DNA of 64,000 nucleotides from Candidatus Lightella neohaematopini (GCA_025728315.1 JAOBJW010000002.1:47041-111040); one strand, 5' to 3'. Numbered from the stretch's first letter, positions 7,980-17,874 are shown. Made by a program: numbers and translations. Notes: generated by a model from the letters alone, not told the origin.

Positions 7980-8501
7980 ATGTTAGGTGAACAAAATTTT
8001 TTTTCAAAAAAGGATTTAATAGCATCTGGATATGGTAAATTGTTTGGTATAGATGGTCCTAAATTACCATCTTTAAATATGTTAATGATAGATAGAATAA
8101 CAAATATTACTAAAAATTATGGTAATTATAAAAATGGTTTTATAGAAGCTGAATTAGATATTAATCCTAATATGTGGTTTTTTTCCTGTCATTTTATAAA
8201 TGATCCAGTTATGCCAGGATGTTTAGGTTTAGATGCTATGTGGCAGTTAGTTGGTTTTTATCTTGGTTGGTTAGGTGGAAAGGGTAAAGGTAGAGCATTA
8301 GGGGTAAAAGAAGTAAAATTTTTTGGTCAAGTATTACCAACATCAAAAAAAATAATTTATCATGTTCATTTAAGACGTATTATTAGTAATAAATCAATAG
8401 TCGGTATTGCTGATGGTGAGTTATTATGTGATAATAAATTAATTTATACTGCTAATAATTTAAAAGTTGGATTATTTACAACAAAAACTAACTTAGTTTA
8501 A
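7980..8501 (+). CDS. fabA: 3-hydroxydecanoyl-[acyl-carrier-protein] dehydratase/isomerase
   Basis: Dehydratase that introduces the cis double bond of unsaturated fatty acids in the type II pathway. The 173 residues match E. coli FabA (172) and are very well conserved. The active site is His71 in [15 protein letters not shown] and Asp85 in LGLDAMWQL, followed by [10 protein letters not shown]. No Shine-Dalgarno is visible before the ATG; the start is supported by N-terminal alignment ([16 protein letters not shown]). FabI, the enoyl reductase, is at 39.5 kb, while FabB, which works with FabA, is not in the window. Upstream bases 7783-7979 hold nothing I recognise. Confidence 0.96.
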   Translation: MLGEQNFFSKKDLIASGYGKLFGIDGPKLPSLNMLMIDRITNITKNYGNYKNGFIEAELDINPNMWFFSCHFINDPVMPGCLGLDAMWQLVGFYLGWLGGKGKGRALGVKEVKFFGQVLPTSKKIIYHVHLRRIISNKSIVGIADGELLCDNKLIYTANNLKVGLFTTKTNLV

Positions 8502-8506
8502 TTTAT

Positions 8507-11377
8507 TTATTTTATATAGTTAGATATTAACATCTTTTGTTTTATTAAAGTTAATTTTGTTTCGTTATATTTTTCTAGTTTATTTTTTACATCGCTTATA
8601 ATTATTTTAGGTGCACATTTAATAAATTTATTATTAAATAATTTTTTATTTAAAATTTGTATTTTTTTTTCTACTTTAATTAAGTGAGATTCAATTTTTT
8701 TGAATCTAAAATATAATATTTTTTTATCTAAATTATTTAATGGTATAATTAATTTAATGTTATTTATCTTCTCAAAAATATAAATATAATTATAATTATA
8801 TTCTTTATTATTATTTAATATAATAATTGACCTCAATTTAGCTATATTTTTAATAAATTTACTATTGTTTAGTATTATTAATTCTTCTTCGTTAGAAATA
8901 TTACTAAGAATAATTTTTATTAATGTATTGTTGTTTATATTTATTTCTGATCTCATTTTTCTAACAGTAGAAATAATATTTTTTATTAAACTAATACTAT
9001 TAAGTATATTTATATCATTAATATTTTTACTATGTAATTTACAATTTGGAAATGGTTGTAATATAATAGATTCATTATTATTAAATTTTTTATTAATACA
9101 TTGCCATATATATTCTGTAATAAATGGAATAATTGGATGAATTAGTAATAATATTTGTTTTAAAACTAATAGTAGAGTATTTTTAGTATATTTAATTTCT
9201 AATAGTGATCCGTTTTTAATATTAATTTTTGCTAATTCAATATACCAATCACAAAATTGATGCCATACAAATGTGTATAATATATTAACAGCTAAATCAA
9301 AACGATAACTATCTAATGCAAATTTAAAATTTTTTATTGTTTTATTTAATTCTATTAGTATCCATTTATCTATTAAAGATAGAGAAGATAATTCATAATT
9401 ACAAAAATTTTCACTATTTAGTAACACAAATCTACTAACTTGCCATAATTTATTACAGAAGTTATAATAACTAGATATTTGATTAATATTATAATTAATA
9501 TTTTTATGTGATGACGACATAGCTGTTAAAGCAAAACGTAAAGCATCAGCACCATATGCATTAATTCCATTAGGAAATTTATTTTTAATATATTTTATAA
9601 TATTTTTAATTGCAGTAAAACCAGTTACTTGTTTAGCACGTTCATAAATTAAATTTTTCAATGATATACCATCTATTATATCTATAGGATCAATAATATT
9701 TCCTTTAGATTTTGACATTTTTTGTCCAAGTTCATCGCATACTAATCCAGTAATGTATACTGTTTTAAATGGTATATTAACTGTATGATTATGATTTTTA
9801 ACTAAATAAGACGTTAACATAATCATCCTAGCAATCCAAAAAAATATTATATCAAAACCACTTATTACTAAATTAGTTGGATGAAACATCTTTAATAAAA
9901 TAGTATTTTTAGGCCATCCTAATGATGCAAAAGTCCATAATGAAGAAGAAAACCATGTATCTAATACATCATCATCTTGATATAATGCAGTATTTTTATC
10001 TATATTATATAATAATCTTATTTCTTGTTCATTATTACCAACATATACATTATTTTTAATATCATACCAAGCTGGAATACGGTGACCCCACCATATTTGT
10101 CTTGAAATACACCAATCTTGTATATCTTTCATCCAATTAAAATATAAGTTTTCATAATGCTTTGGAATAAATTTAATATATCCATTTTTAACAAGATTAA
10201 CAGCTAATTTTGATAATTTACTAGTACGCATATACCACTGACTAGTTAAAAGAGGTTCAATAATTTCATTATTACGATTATTATAAGAAATAATTAATTT
10301 ATGTAGTTTAATATCATCTACTAAGTTTAAATCTTTTAATTTATTTACAATAATATTACGAGCTTGAAATCTATCTAATCCTTGTAAATAATAAGGAATA
10401 TTATAAATATTCTTGTTATCTACTACACCATACTTATTAAATATTTCAGGTTTATTTAATATAGTACCATTTTTTGAAAATATATTTATTATTGATAAAT
10501 TATGTTTTTTTCCAATTTTGTAATCATTAAAATCATGTGCTGGAGTAATCTTTACACAGCCAGTACCTTTTTTAATATCTACATATTTGTCTGCTATAAT
10601 TGGTAATTGTTTATTTAATATTGGTAATATAGCATATTTACCAATTAAATTTTGGTAACGATTATCATAAGGATTAACAGCAATTGCAACATCACCTAAT
10701 ATTGTTTCTGGACGTGTAGTTGCTACAACTAAATAATTTAGATTATTTATAGTAAGTTGATTATTAGCTAATGGATATCTTAAATACCACATATTACCAA
10801 TGTGTTCTCGATTAACCACTTCTAAATCAGAAATAGCAGTTTTTAATTTAAAATCCCAATTTACTAATTTTTTACCTTTATATATTAAATTATCATTATA
10901 TAACTTTATAAATGCCGATTTTACTGAAGATGACATATTATGATCTAAAGTAAATCGATTATTACCCCAATATACAGAATTACCTAATCTTTTAATCTGA
11001 TAATTAATATAACTATTAAATTTATCCTTTATTTTCCATATTTCTTTAATAAAATCTTCACGATTATAATTTGTTCTAATTTTATTGTATTTATTTTTTA
11101 TAATTTTTTCAGCTGTAATTTGCATAGCGATACCAGCATGATCAGTACCCATTTGCCACAAAGTATTTTTTCCTTGCATTTTATTGTATCTAATTAATAT
11201 ATCTATTAAAGTATACTGATAAGCATGACCAATATGTAATTTTCCTGTAATATTAGGAGGAGGTATAACAATACAATAATTTTTTTTATTATTTTTAGTT
11301 GGTTGAAATAAATTATTTTTTTCCCAATATCTATATATTGATTGTTCTATATCTTTCGGATTATAATAATTATTCAT
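8507..11377 (-). CDS. valS: Valyl-tRNA synthetase
   Basis: Class I synthetase of 956 residues (951 in E. coli) charging tRNA-Val. The HIGH motif reads HIGHAYQ near residue 48 and the KMSKS loop is KMSKSKGN near 555. The CP1 editing domain is present, with TTRPETILGD near 222 and the conserved TPAHDFNDY near 280, and the anticodon-binding and C-terminal coiled-coil parts are retained, though rich in Asn and Lys. In E. coli holC precedes valS; holC is absent here. The gene converges on fabA and is divergent from lptF. It contrasts with ThrRS in this window, which has lost its editing domain. Confidence 0.97.
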   Translation of the reverse strand: MNNYYNPKDIEQSIYRYWEKNNLFQPTKNNKKNYCIVIPPPNITGKLHIGHAYQYTLIDILIRYNKMQGKNTLWQMGTDHAGIAMQITAEKIIKNKYNKIRTNYNREDFIKEIWKIKDKFNSYINYQIKRLGNSVYWGNNRFTLDHNMSSSVKSAFIKLYNDNLIYKGKKLVNWDFKLKTAISDLEVVNREHIGNMWYLRYPLANNQLTINNLNYLVVATTRPETILGDVAIAVNPYDNRYQNLIGKYAILPILNKQLPIIADKYVDIKKGTGCVKITPAHDFNDYKIGKKHNLSIINIFSKNGTILNKPEIFNKYGVVDNKNIYNIPYYLQGLDRFQARNIIVNKLKDLNLVDDIKLHKLIISYNNRNNEIIEPLLTSQWYMRTSKLSKLAVNLVKNGYIKFIPKHYENLYFNWMKDIQDWCISRQIWWGHRIPAWYDIKNNVYVGNNEQEIRLLYNIDKNTALYQDDDVLDTWFSSSLWTFASLGWPKNTILLKMFHPTNLVISGFDIIFFWIARMIMLTSYLVKNHNHTVNIPFKTVYITGLVCDELGQKMSKSKGNIIDPIDIIDGISLKNLIYERAKQVTGFTAIKNIIKYIKNKFPNGINAYGADALRFALTAMSSSHKNINYNINQISSYYNFCNKLWQVSRFVLLNSENFCNYELSSLSLIDKWILIELNKTIKNFKFALDSYRFDLAVNILYTFVWHQFCDWYIELAKINIKNGSLLEIKYTKNTLLLVLKQILLLIHPIIPFITEYIWQCINKKFNNNESIILQPFPNCKLHSKNINDINILNSISLIKNIISTVRKMRSEININNNTLIKIILSNISNEEELIILNNSKFIKNIAKLRSIIILNNNKEYNYNYIYIFEKINNIKLIIPLNNLDKKILYFRFKKIESHLIKVEKKIQILNKKLFNNKFIKCAPKIIISDVKNKLEKYNETKLTLIKQKMLISNYIK

Positions 11378-11533
11378 TAATTGATGTCCACAATTGTTAA
11401 TATTATTATCTTCTTATTATACTAAATTTTGTCATATAAAACTAAAATATTTAAATTATAATAGATATATCTAAAAATTATTAAATCTAATTAATAAAAT
11501 AATTTCAAGTTAAATCAAATATAATATGCAATT

Positions 11534-12553
11534 ATGATTATTATTAAATATATCTTTAATAAGATATGTAAAGTTCAAATTATTATTATACTAATTTTAG
11601 TATTAGTATTTCTTTGTCATAAAGCAATGAGAATACTAAAATTAATTGTTATTGGACATATTACTAAAAAATTAGCTATTATCTTAATAATTTTAAAAAT
11701 TCCTGAAATAATACAAATTATAGTACCTATAAGTATTATAATAAGTGTATTTATTACTATACAATATATACATAACAATAACGAATTATTAGTTATATAT
11801 AGTTGTGGATATAGTAAGAATATAATATATTTAACATTGTTAATTATAAGTATTTTTGCTATGCTTTTGACTACCATCAATAGTATGTGGCTTGTACCAA
11901 TATCTAACAGATATTATTGTCAATTATTAATCGATAATAGACAAAATAATATTAATCAATTAGCATTAAGTAATTTATCTACTAATATTAAAAATAATGA
12001 TATTATTTTTAATAAAAAATTAAATAATATTTTTTTAATAAAAATTAAAAAAAATAAATATTATCTAATAAGTACTGGTAATATTTGTAATTTTATTTGT
12101 AGTAAAAAATATAAATTAATTATATTATTTAATGGTAATAACTATTATTATGATTTATTAAATCAAAATTTAATAATAACAAAATTTAAAAAATACTATT
12201 TATTTTTTCAAATTAAAAATAAAAAATATAATTTATTATCTAATCAATTAAATTTAAATCAATTAATATTTAATATTAATAACCAAAATATAAATGAATT
12301 ACATTGGAGATATAACTTAGTATTATCTATACCATTATTTTATTTATTATCTGCAATTATTTTAGTTAGTAATATTAAAAAAATATTAGGTATTTCAATT
12401 GTAATAATACTATATATATTTTTTTTTATTATACAATACTTATTACGTATTAATATAACTAGTTATTCACATATGTTAATGTGGTTAATTTATATATTTT
12501 ACTTAATTATTATAATATTAACTAGGTATTTAACTGAAAAGTTATTACTATGA
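11534..12553 (+). CDS. lptF: LPS export ABC transporter permease LptF
   Basis: Inner-membrane permease of the LptB2FG complex that extracts lipopolysaccharide from the membrane. The 339 residues (366 in E. coli) start with MIIIKYIFNK, close to the E. coli N-terminus, and keep the coupling-helix region LLVIYSCGYSKN near residue 85. Three N-terminal and three C-terminal membrane segments flank a periplasmic beta-jellyroll stretch (about 130-255) that has become Asn/Lys/Ile-rich and hard to align. The stop overlaps the lptG start as ATGA. It lies divergent from valS, matching the E. coli lptFG/pepA-holC-valS region with pepA and holC lost. An antisense frame at 11617-11880 is a shadow. Confidence 0.88.
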   Translation: MIIIKYIFNKICKVQIIIILILVLVFLCHKAMRILKLIVIGHITKKLAIILIILKIPEIIQIIVPISIIISVFITIQYIHNNNELLVIYSCGYSKNIIYLTLLIISIFAMLLTTINSMWLVPISNRYYCQLLIDNRQNNINQLALSNLSTNIKNNDIIFNKKLNNIFLIKIKKNKYYLISTGNICNFICSKKYKLIILFNGNNYYYDLLNQNLIITKFKKYYLFFQIKNKKYNLLSNQLNLNQLIFNINNQNINELHWRYNLVLSIPLFYLLSAIILVSNIKKILGISIVIILYIFFFIIQYLLRINITSYSHMLMWLIYIFYLIIIILTRYLTEKLLL

Positions 12554-13614
12554 TAAGTAAAATTAATAAATATATCAAATTAGTATTTGGTATATTAAAT
12601 TTATATATTTTAAAAAATATTTTTACTTATACCATACAAATTTCATGTATTATAAGTTTATTATCTTGTATTAATAAATTAATTGAAATATCAAATAAAA
12701 TACATAACTATCCAGTAATTCATATTATATTAATAATTTTATTTAATATTATTAAAGATATGGAATTATTTTTACCAATAATAATTTCTTTATCTGTATT
12801 ATGCAGTATAATTTCATTAATACTAAAAAATGAATTAATAATAATTTTGACATTAAAAAAAAAATGTTATCAAATTACAATATTAATCATTAAAATTAGT
12901 ATTATTACTGCAATATTTTTTTTATTAATTTTAGAAACTATTTTATCCTTTAACTATCTTCTATTTAATTTTAATATGAAAAAAAATACTACTAATTATA
13001 GTATTTATATTAAAAATAATAAAAAATCTATTTTAATAGATAATATTTATAATAATAAAATATTTAATATAAATATATTTTATACTACAAATAATAATAA
13101 ACTATATAGCATATATCATGCTAAAACAGCAAAATTTATCAAAAATTATTGGATATTATATGATGTAAAACATTTGAAATTAACAAAACCTATATTAAAT
13201 GATTATATACCAATTTGTATATGGCATACTAATTTAACACCATACGAACTACATATTTTTACTTTGACTCCAGAATTATTATCTATTAAACAATTATATC
13301 ATCAAATTAATTTTTTAAAAAAAAATAATATGGATTATTATTATTATCAACTATATATGTGGAATAAATTACTATTGCCTATTAATATTACTATTATTAT
13401 ATTTATTATAACTTCAATAAGTTTTCGTAAATTAGATAAATTATCTATAAAAAGTATAGTAATAAATAGCTTGATAGTAAATTTTTTGTTTTATATTATA
13501 CATCAATTTATATTATATATAAGTTTTATTGTACATAAAATCTTACTAATAGTATTAGTATCACACTTAATAGTATTATTATACTGTATAAAAATAAATA
13601 GAAGTATACTATAA
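12550..13614 (+). CDS. lptG: LPS export ABC transporter permease LptG
   Basis: Second permease of LptB2FG, 354 residues (360 in E. coli), with membrane segments at both ends and a diverged periplasmic domain between. It is assigned mainly from position, size and topology plus weak matches such as DMELFLPIIISLS and LPINITIIIFIITSISF. Translation is coupled to lptF through the ATGA overlap. A run of ten A (12855-12864) falls in a Lys triplet with the frame intact. The partner ATPase gene lptB (16 kb) carries a frameshift at a similar tract. Identification is good; functional quality is uncertain because of divergence. Confidence 0.85.
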   Translation: MISKINKYIKLVFGILNLYILKNIFTYTIQISCIISLLSCINKLIEISNKIHNYPVIHIILIILFNIIKDMELFLPIIISLSVLCSIISLILKNELIIILTLKKKCYQITILIIKISIITAIFFLLILETILSFNYLLFNFNMKKNTTNYSIYIKNNKKSILIDNIYNNKIFNINIFYTTNNNKLYSIYHAKTAKFIKNYWILYDVKHLKLTKPILNDYIPICIWHTNLTPYELHIFTLTPELLSIKQLYHQINFLKKNNMDYYYYQLYMWNKLLLPINITIIIFIITSISFRKLDKLSIKSIVINSLIVNFLFYIIHQFILYISFIVHKILLIVLVSHLIVLLYCIKINRSIL

Positions 13615-13635
13615 TTAATACTGTGCATTTTAAAT

Positions 13636-13720
13636 ACCGAAGTGGCGAAATTGGTAAACGCAGTTAACTCAAAATTAACCGTCTATTAAGGACTTATCGG
13701 TTCAAATCCGATCTTCGGTA
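13636..13720 (+). tRNA. leuX: tRNA-Leu(CAA)
   Basis: 85-base type II tRNA with anticodon arm GTTAACTCAAAATTAAC, reading CAA. It closely follows E. coli leuX and lies just after lptG, in the same neighbourhood as leuX. The first base is A pairing with T at the end of the acceptor stem, where E. coli has G, a small change in the top base pair. Confidence 0.95.
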
Positions 13721-13728
13721 AAAATATA

Positions 13729-13947
13729 TTATCGATTACGAAATATTATTCTACCCTTATTTATATCATAAGGAGTTAATTCAACAATAACTTTATCTCC
13801 AGTAAGAATTCTAATATAATTTTTACGCATTTTACCAGAAATATGAGCAGTAACTATATGATTATTATCTAGTTTAACTCTAAACATAGTATTTGGTAAT
13901 GTATCTAATACAGTTCCCCACATTTCAATATTATTTTTTTTATTCAT
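13729..13947 (-). CDS. infA: Translation initiation factor IF-1
   Basis: 72-residue S1-fold factor that binds the ribosomal A site during initiation. It is nearly identical to E. coli IF-1: [14 protein letters not shown], then [30 protein letters not shown] and a terminal KGRIIFRNR. The gene is 4 bases downstream of trxB and is probably co-transcribed with it; in E. coli other genes separate the two. Its 3' end faces tRNA-Leu(CAA). IF-3 (26.1 kb) is in the window too; IF-2 is not. Confidence 0.97.
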   Translation of the reverse strand: MNKKNNIEMWGTVLDTLPNTMFRVKLDNNHIVTAHISGKMRKNYIRILTGDKVIVELTPYDINKGRIIFRNR

Positions 13948-13951
13948 AATT

Positions 13952-14890
13952 TTAAAAATTATTTAAATAATCTATGACATCTAATGCAGCTATACAACCA
14001 CTACCAGCTGCTACTATAGCTTGTCGATAATTACCATAAACTATATCACCAGCTGCAAAAATACCAGGTATAGAAGTTGAAGTTTTATAATTTTTATTAA
14101 AGTTTGTGCATATATAATTATTTTTTAATATTAATTGATTATTAAATATATCTGTATTTGCAATATGACCTATTGCTAAAAATAAACCATTAATATTAAT
14201 ATTTATAATATTTTGATTTAATATATTTTTAATCTTAATATTAGTTAAAATATGATTGTTACCTAATATTTCTTGAACAATACTATTTTTATATAATACT
14301 ACTTTATTATTTTTAACTAAGCACATAACTTTATCTACTATTATAGATTCTGCATTAAATTTATCTTTTCTATGTATAATATATATTTTTTTAACAATAT
14401 TTGATAAATATAAAGCTTCTTCTAATGCAGTATTACCCCCACCAACAATAGCTACTGTCTTATTTTTATAAAAGTTACCATCACACAATGCACAAGTAGA
14501 TATACCTTTGTTTTCATAAGTTTTTTCTGATAATAAACCCAAACGACGAGAATACGTTCCAATAGCAATAATTATTACATCACATTTATATACATAATTA
14601 TTACTATATAAAATAAAGGGATTAGTACTAAAATTAGTTTTTATAATATTATCATTAATAATGTCTATTTTATACTGTTTAATTTGTTTAAACAATTTGT
14701 TCATTAAATCATAACCAGATATATTACATTCTCCAGGCCAATTTTCTATATTAATAGTATTAATTAATTGTCCACCAATATTATTACCAGTAATTAGTAA
14801 CGGTTTTAAATTAGCACGAGCTGTATACATAGCAGCAGTATAACCAGCTGGACCAGAACCTAATATAATTAATTTATTATACTTATACAT
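13952..14890 (-). CDS. trxB: Thioredoxin reductase
   Basis: FAD- and NADPH-dependent reductase of thioredoxin, 312 residues (321 in E. coli). The FAD-binding motif is [12 protein letters not shown] near residue 9, the redox-active pair is Cys133/Cys136 in STCALCDG (E. coli has CATC), the NADPH motif is [11 protein letters not shown] near 149, and the C-terminal FAD motif is [11 protein letters not shown] near 276. It probably provides electrons for the 2-Cys peroxiredoxin at 4.3 kb; thioredoxin itself is not in the window. The 205 bases upstream (14891-15095) carry no recognisable gene. Confidence 0.96.
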   Translation of the reverse strand: MYKYNKLIILGSGPAGYTAAMYTARANLKPLLITGNNIGGQLINTINIENWPGECNISGYDLMNKLFKQIKQYKIDIINDNIIKTNFSTNPFILYSNNYVYKCDVIIIAIGTYSRRLGLLSEKTYENKGISTCALCDGNFYKNKTVAIVGGGNTALEEALYLSNIVKKIYIIHRKDKFNAESIIVDKVMCLVKNNKVVLYKNSIVQEILGNNHILTNIKIKNILNQNIINININGLFLAIGHIANTDIFNNQLILKNNYICTNFNKNYKTSTSIPGIFAAGDIVYGNYRQAIVAAGSGCIAALDVIDYLNNF

Positions 14891-15095
14891 AAAATTTTTA
14901 AAAAATTAATAATTTATTTGCTTTTAATTACCTATTTTATTTAGTATTTAAAATAAATTCTTCTCTATAAAAAATTCTACAATTAATACATTTTATTAGA
15001 TCAAATAAGTAATTAATTAATCACAAATTATTTATTTTAATTTAAATATTAATAAAAAATATTATCAAATACTAAAATAATATCATAATTGCTTA

Positions 15096-15287
15096 TTAAT
15101 TATAAATCGAATAGTTTTCTTCAATGTCCTTAAGAGCAATAACTGTACATTTATCATTAATTGTATTACTTAATATAGACATTCTTTCACTATTTTGTAT
15201 ATTTCTTGCTTTATTTGCAGCAATTAAAATTAAATCAAATACATTACCTACTTTTTCTACTGCTTTTTGTACAGTTATTCTTGCCAT
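15096..15287 (-). CDS. rpoZ: RNA polymerase omega subunit
   Basis: Small subunit that helps assemble RNA polymerase and forms part of a ppGpp site. I use the second ATG (15285-15287), giving MARITVQKAV, the family N-terminus; the ATG four codons earlier lacks support, and GGGAA lies before the chosen one. The 63 residues (91 in E. coli) contain NVFDLILIAANKARN, corresponding to the NRFDLVLVAARRARQ core, and end soon after, so the variable C-terminal tail is missing. It overlaps the extended end of gmk by 44 bases. The spoT gene that follows in E. coli is absent here. Confidence 0.92.
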   Translation of the reverse strand: MARITVQKAVEKVGNVFDLILIAANKARNIQNSERMSILSNTINDKCTVIALKDIEENYSIYN

Positions 15288-15900
15288 AAATATTCCCATT
15301 TAGTAAAAAATTATTTTTTTGATATTTAGTTTTTAATTGTTCAACTAATATAATAGATTTTAATTGTTTTAAAGTTAGTTCAAACTTATCATTTATTATT
15401 AAATAATTATATTCCTTATAATGTCTTATATCATTATAAAACTGATTAATTCTATTTTTAATAACATGAATACTATCTTGGCCTCTTAAATACAATCTAT
15501 TATTTAATTCTTTTATAGATGGGGGAATTATAAATATACTACAGACATTAGATAATTTATTTTTAACTTGTCTTGCTCCTTGCCAATCTATATTTAAAAT
15601 TACACTAGTATTATTACTTATTAAATTTTCTATATTTTTGTAAGTAGTACCATAATAATTACCAAAAACAACAGCATATTCTAAAAAAAATTTTTTTTTA
15701 ATCATTTCTTTAAATTCTTTTACTGAAATAAAAAAATAGTGTTTACCATGTTTTTCTCCTACTCTTTTTTTTCTTGTTGTATATGAAACTGATATAGTTA
15801 TGTTTTTTAAAAATTTTTTATTAATAAAAGATTTAATTAAACTAGATTTTCCAGTTCCACTAGGAGCCGAAATAATATATATTATACTGTAATTTAACAT
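15244..15900 (-). CDS. gmk: Guanylate kinase
   Basis: Phosphorylates GMP to GDP. The P-loop SAPSGTGKSSLI is near residue 11, and the GMP-binding segment VSYTTRKKRVGEKHGKHYFF follows near 38. Also visible are NIDWQGARQVK near 100 and IFIIPPSIKEL near 122. The 218 residues exceed the E. coli length of 207. The last dozen or so codons run past the position of the usual stop and into rpoZ in another frame, overlapping it by 44 bases. This looks like loss of the ancestral stop rather than a functional extension. gmk-rpoZ is the E. coli order. Confidence 0.94.
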   Translation of the reverse strand: MLNYSIIYIISAPSGTGKSSLIKSFINKKFLKNITISVSYTTRKKRVGEKHGKHYFFISVKEFKEMIKKKFFLEYAVVFGNYYGTTYKNIENLISNNTSVILNIDWQGARQVKNKLSNVCSIFIIPPSIKELNNRLYLRGQDSIHVIKNRINQFYNDIRHYKEYNYLIINDKFELTLKQLKSIILVEQLKTKYQKNNFLLNGNIYGKNNCTKSSRKSR

Positions 15901-15974
15901 AATATATTAATACTAATTAATAAAATTATTAAATTAAATATATTATACTTATGAAGTAGTAGACTAATTTATCT

Positions 15975-16705
15975 TTATGTTTTATACATAAAATCACTTC
16001 CTAAATACAATAATTTTACTTTTTTATTAGATCTAACTTCTTTAGACGTACCATGAGCAATAACTTGACCCTTATATAAAATATATAAATCATCACATAA
16101 ATCAAGAATTTCTTTAGTATTATGATCAGTAATTATTATTCCTAAACCATCATTTTTAAGTTGTTTAATAATATTTTTTATATTTAATATTGATATTGGA
16201 TCTATACCTAAAAATGGTTCATCAAATAATATAAATTTGGGATTAGTTGCTATAACACGAGCTATTTCTACTTTTCTACATTCACCTCCTGATAATGTAT
16301 AACCAATATTATTAGTTAAATGTTCTATATTAAATTTTTTAATTAATGATAATACTAATTCATTTTTTTTTTATACGACAAATGTTTTTTGTTTTCTAAT
16401 GCAATCATAATATTATCAAAAACACTTAAACTACGAAAAATAGAAGTCTTTTGTGGTAAAAAATTAATACCATAATGTACTCTTTTATGTATAGAAAATT
16501 TATTTATATTAATATTATTAATTAACACATCTCCTTTATTACTTTTAATAATACCAACAATTATATAAAATATAGTAGTTTTACCAGAACCATTAGGACC
16601 TAATATACCTATTATTTTTCTTGAATTAAAGTATAAATTAATATTATTAATTATTATGGTATTATTATATTTCTTACTAAGATTTTTTACAATTAAATAA
16701 CTCAT
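15975..16705 (-). CDS. lptB: LPS export ATPase LptB, frameshifted in an A10 tract
   Basis: ATP-binding subunit of LptB2FG. The first frame (16705 to 16355) gives Walker A GPNGSGKT and the Q-loop region, then stops just after a run of ten A in the mRNA sense (T run 16363-16372). One extra A, or two fewer, restores a frame that continues to the stop at 15975-15977. That frame carries the signature LSGGECRKVEIARV, Walker B FILFDEP, IITDHN and the terminal LYLGSDF, for about 243 residues against 241 in E. coli. All catalytic motifs survive, so the gene is probably expressed by slippage on the A tract, or the base count is a sequencing error. Confidence 0.88.
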
Positions 16706-16719
16706 TTATTATTTACGCA

Positions 16720-17223
16720 TTAAAAAGATTTAATCAAAATATGTACTTGATTACTATTATCAAATGATATTATTTGTTTTTTACTAATTACATACATTAT
16801 ATATTTACCATATATATGAATACTATTATAACAAATATTAACATGATTTATTAAAAGAATAATATTTTTATCTATGTTAAAATAAAATTGATTAGATTTA
16901 CCTAATAAATTAATATTATTAATACATATTTTAATATATATTAATGGTCTTCCATATCCATAAACTATATTAGTATTATTGTTATGATTAGTGCTATTAA
17001 TAATAGCTTTGTTAGCATTAATTATTATATTAGAATATTTTATTTTAACATTATTAATAAATTTAATAGTATTACTAAATAAATTAATTATCTGTTTATC
17101 TGATGATATTAAAATATCATTTTTCGTATTTGCCAATACATTGTAACTAATAAATAAAATTAATAATATATACAAAAAATTAATTATTTTTAAATATTTA
17201 TAATAAATAACGAAATAATTCAT
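16720..17223 (-). CDS. lptA: Periplasmic LPS transport protein LptA (diverged)
   Basis: 167-residue protein with an N-terminal signal peptide (about residues 15-32, ending VLAN) and an OstA/LptA-like beta-strand domain: DKQIINLFSNTIKFINNVKI and the ANKAII, GYGRPLIYIKI and HIYGKYIMYV segments. LptA bridges the inner- and outer-membrane parts of the LPS export machine. Sequence similarity is low, so the call rests partly on position between kdsC and lptB, the E. coli order. The E. coli gene lptC should lie between kdsC and lptA; only 96 bases separate them here, so lptC has been deleted. Confidence 0.82.
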   Translation of the reverse strand: MNYFVIYYKYLKIINFLYILLILFISYNVLANTKNDILISSDKQIINLFSNTIKFINNVKIKYSNIIINANKAIINSTNHNNNTNIVYGYGRPLIYIKICINNINLLGKSNQFYFNIDKNIILLINHVNICYNSIHIYGKYIMYVISKKQIISFDNSNQVHILIKSF

Positions 17224-17319
17224 TTATTTAATTATATTAATATCTTTTATTGTTAACTTAATTAAGATACTATATTTAATACTAATTAATCATACAAAAT
17301 CATATCTAATATTATTAGA

Positions 17320-17865
17320 TTAATAAACTAATTTATTCTGTGAAATAAGTAATAAATCACATACTTCTCTTACAGCTCCATTACCACCTACATAATTAGT
17401 TACATAATTAGCTACTTTAAATAGAGCTGGATGAGCATCAGATACAGCTACACTAAATTTTACTAATTTCATAACAGGAATATCTATTAAATCATCACCA
17501 ATATAAGCAGTATTATCAACAGTTAAATTTGTTTGATCTAATATTTCATATAATATTGGTACTTTATTTAATTTATTTTGATAAATATATTTAATATTTA
17601 AAGTATTACAATAATAGTTAACTACTTTAGAATATCTACCACTAATTACTGCAACTTCTATATTAAATTTTTTTAAACAAAAAATACCATAACTATCACG
17701 AACATTAAATGATCTTAATTCTTCGCCATTATGATCAACATAGATAATATTATTAGTCATAACACCATCTATATCACAAACTAATAATTTAATATTTTTA
17801 GTAAGTTTCAATATTTGTTGTGTTATTAAACCCGTATTAGTATTTTTTAATTCCTTTTTATTCAT
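17320..17865 (-). CDS. kdsC: 3-deoxy-D-manno-octulosonate 8-phosphate phosphatase
   Basis: HAD-superfamily phosphatase releasing Kdo from Kdo 8-phosphate. The 181 residues (188 in E. coli) show motif 1 LLVCDIDGVMT near residue 31 and the FNVRDSYGI segment near 54. Motif 2 is VAVISGR, and the terminal motif is YIGDDLIDIPVM, followed by VSDAHPALF. It follows kdsD by 9 bases and is probably in one operon with it and lptA-lptB. Kdo made here would be used by WaaA (48 kb). Confidence 0.95.
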   Translation of the reverse strand: MNKKELKNTNTGLITQQILKLTKNIKLLVCDIDGVMTNNIIYVDHNGEELRSFNVRDSYGIFCLKKFNIEVAVISGRYSKVVNYYCNTLNIKYIYQNKLNKVPILYEILDQTNLTVDNTAYIGDDLIDIPVMKLVKFSVAVSDAHPALFKVANYVTNYVGGNGAVREVCDLLLISQNKLVY

Positions 17866-17874
17866 TATTTTAAT

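Noticed and set aside
8865-9140. Plus-strand open frame of 91 codons
   Set aside because: Antisense to valS, whose reading frame is well conserved; no family features or ribosome binding site.
11617-11880. Minus-strand open frame of 87 codons
   Set aside because: Antisense to the N-terminal membrane region of lptF; hydrophobic only because the complement of Ile/Asn-rich coding DNA is.
15288-15299. ATG four codons upstream of the chosen rpoZ start
   Set aside because: The family begins MARIT/MARVT, and GGGAA sits at the right distance from the second ATG.
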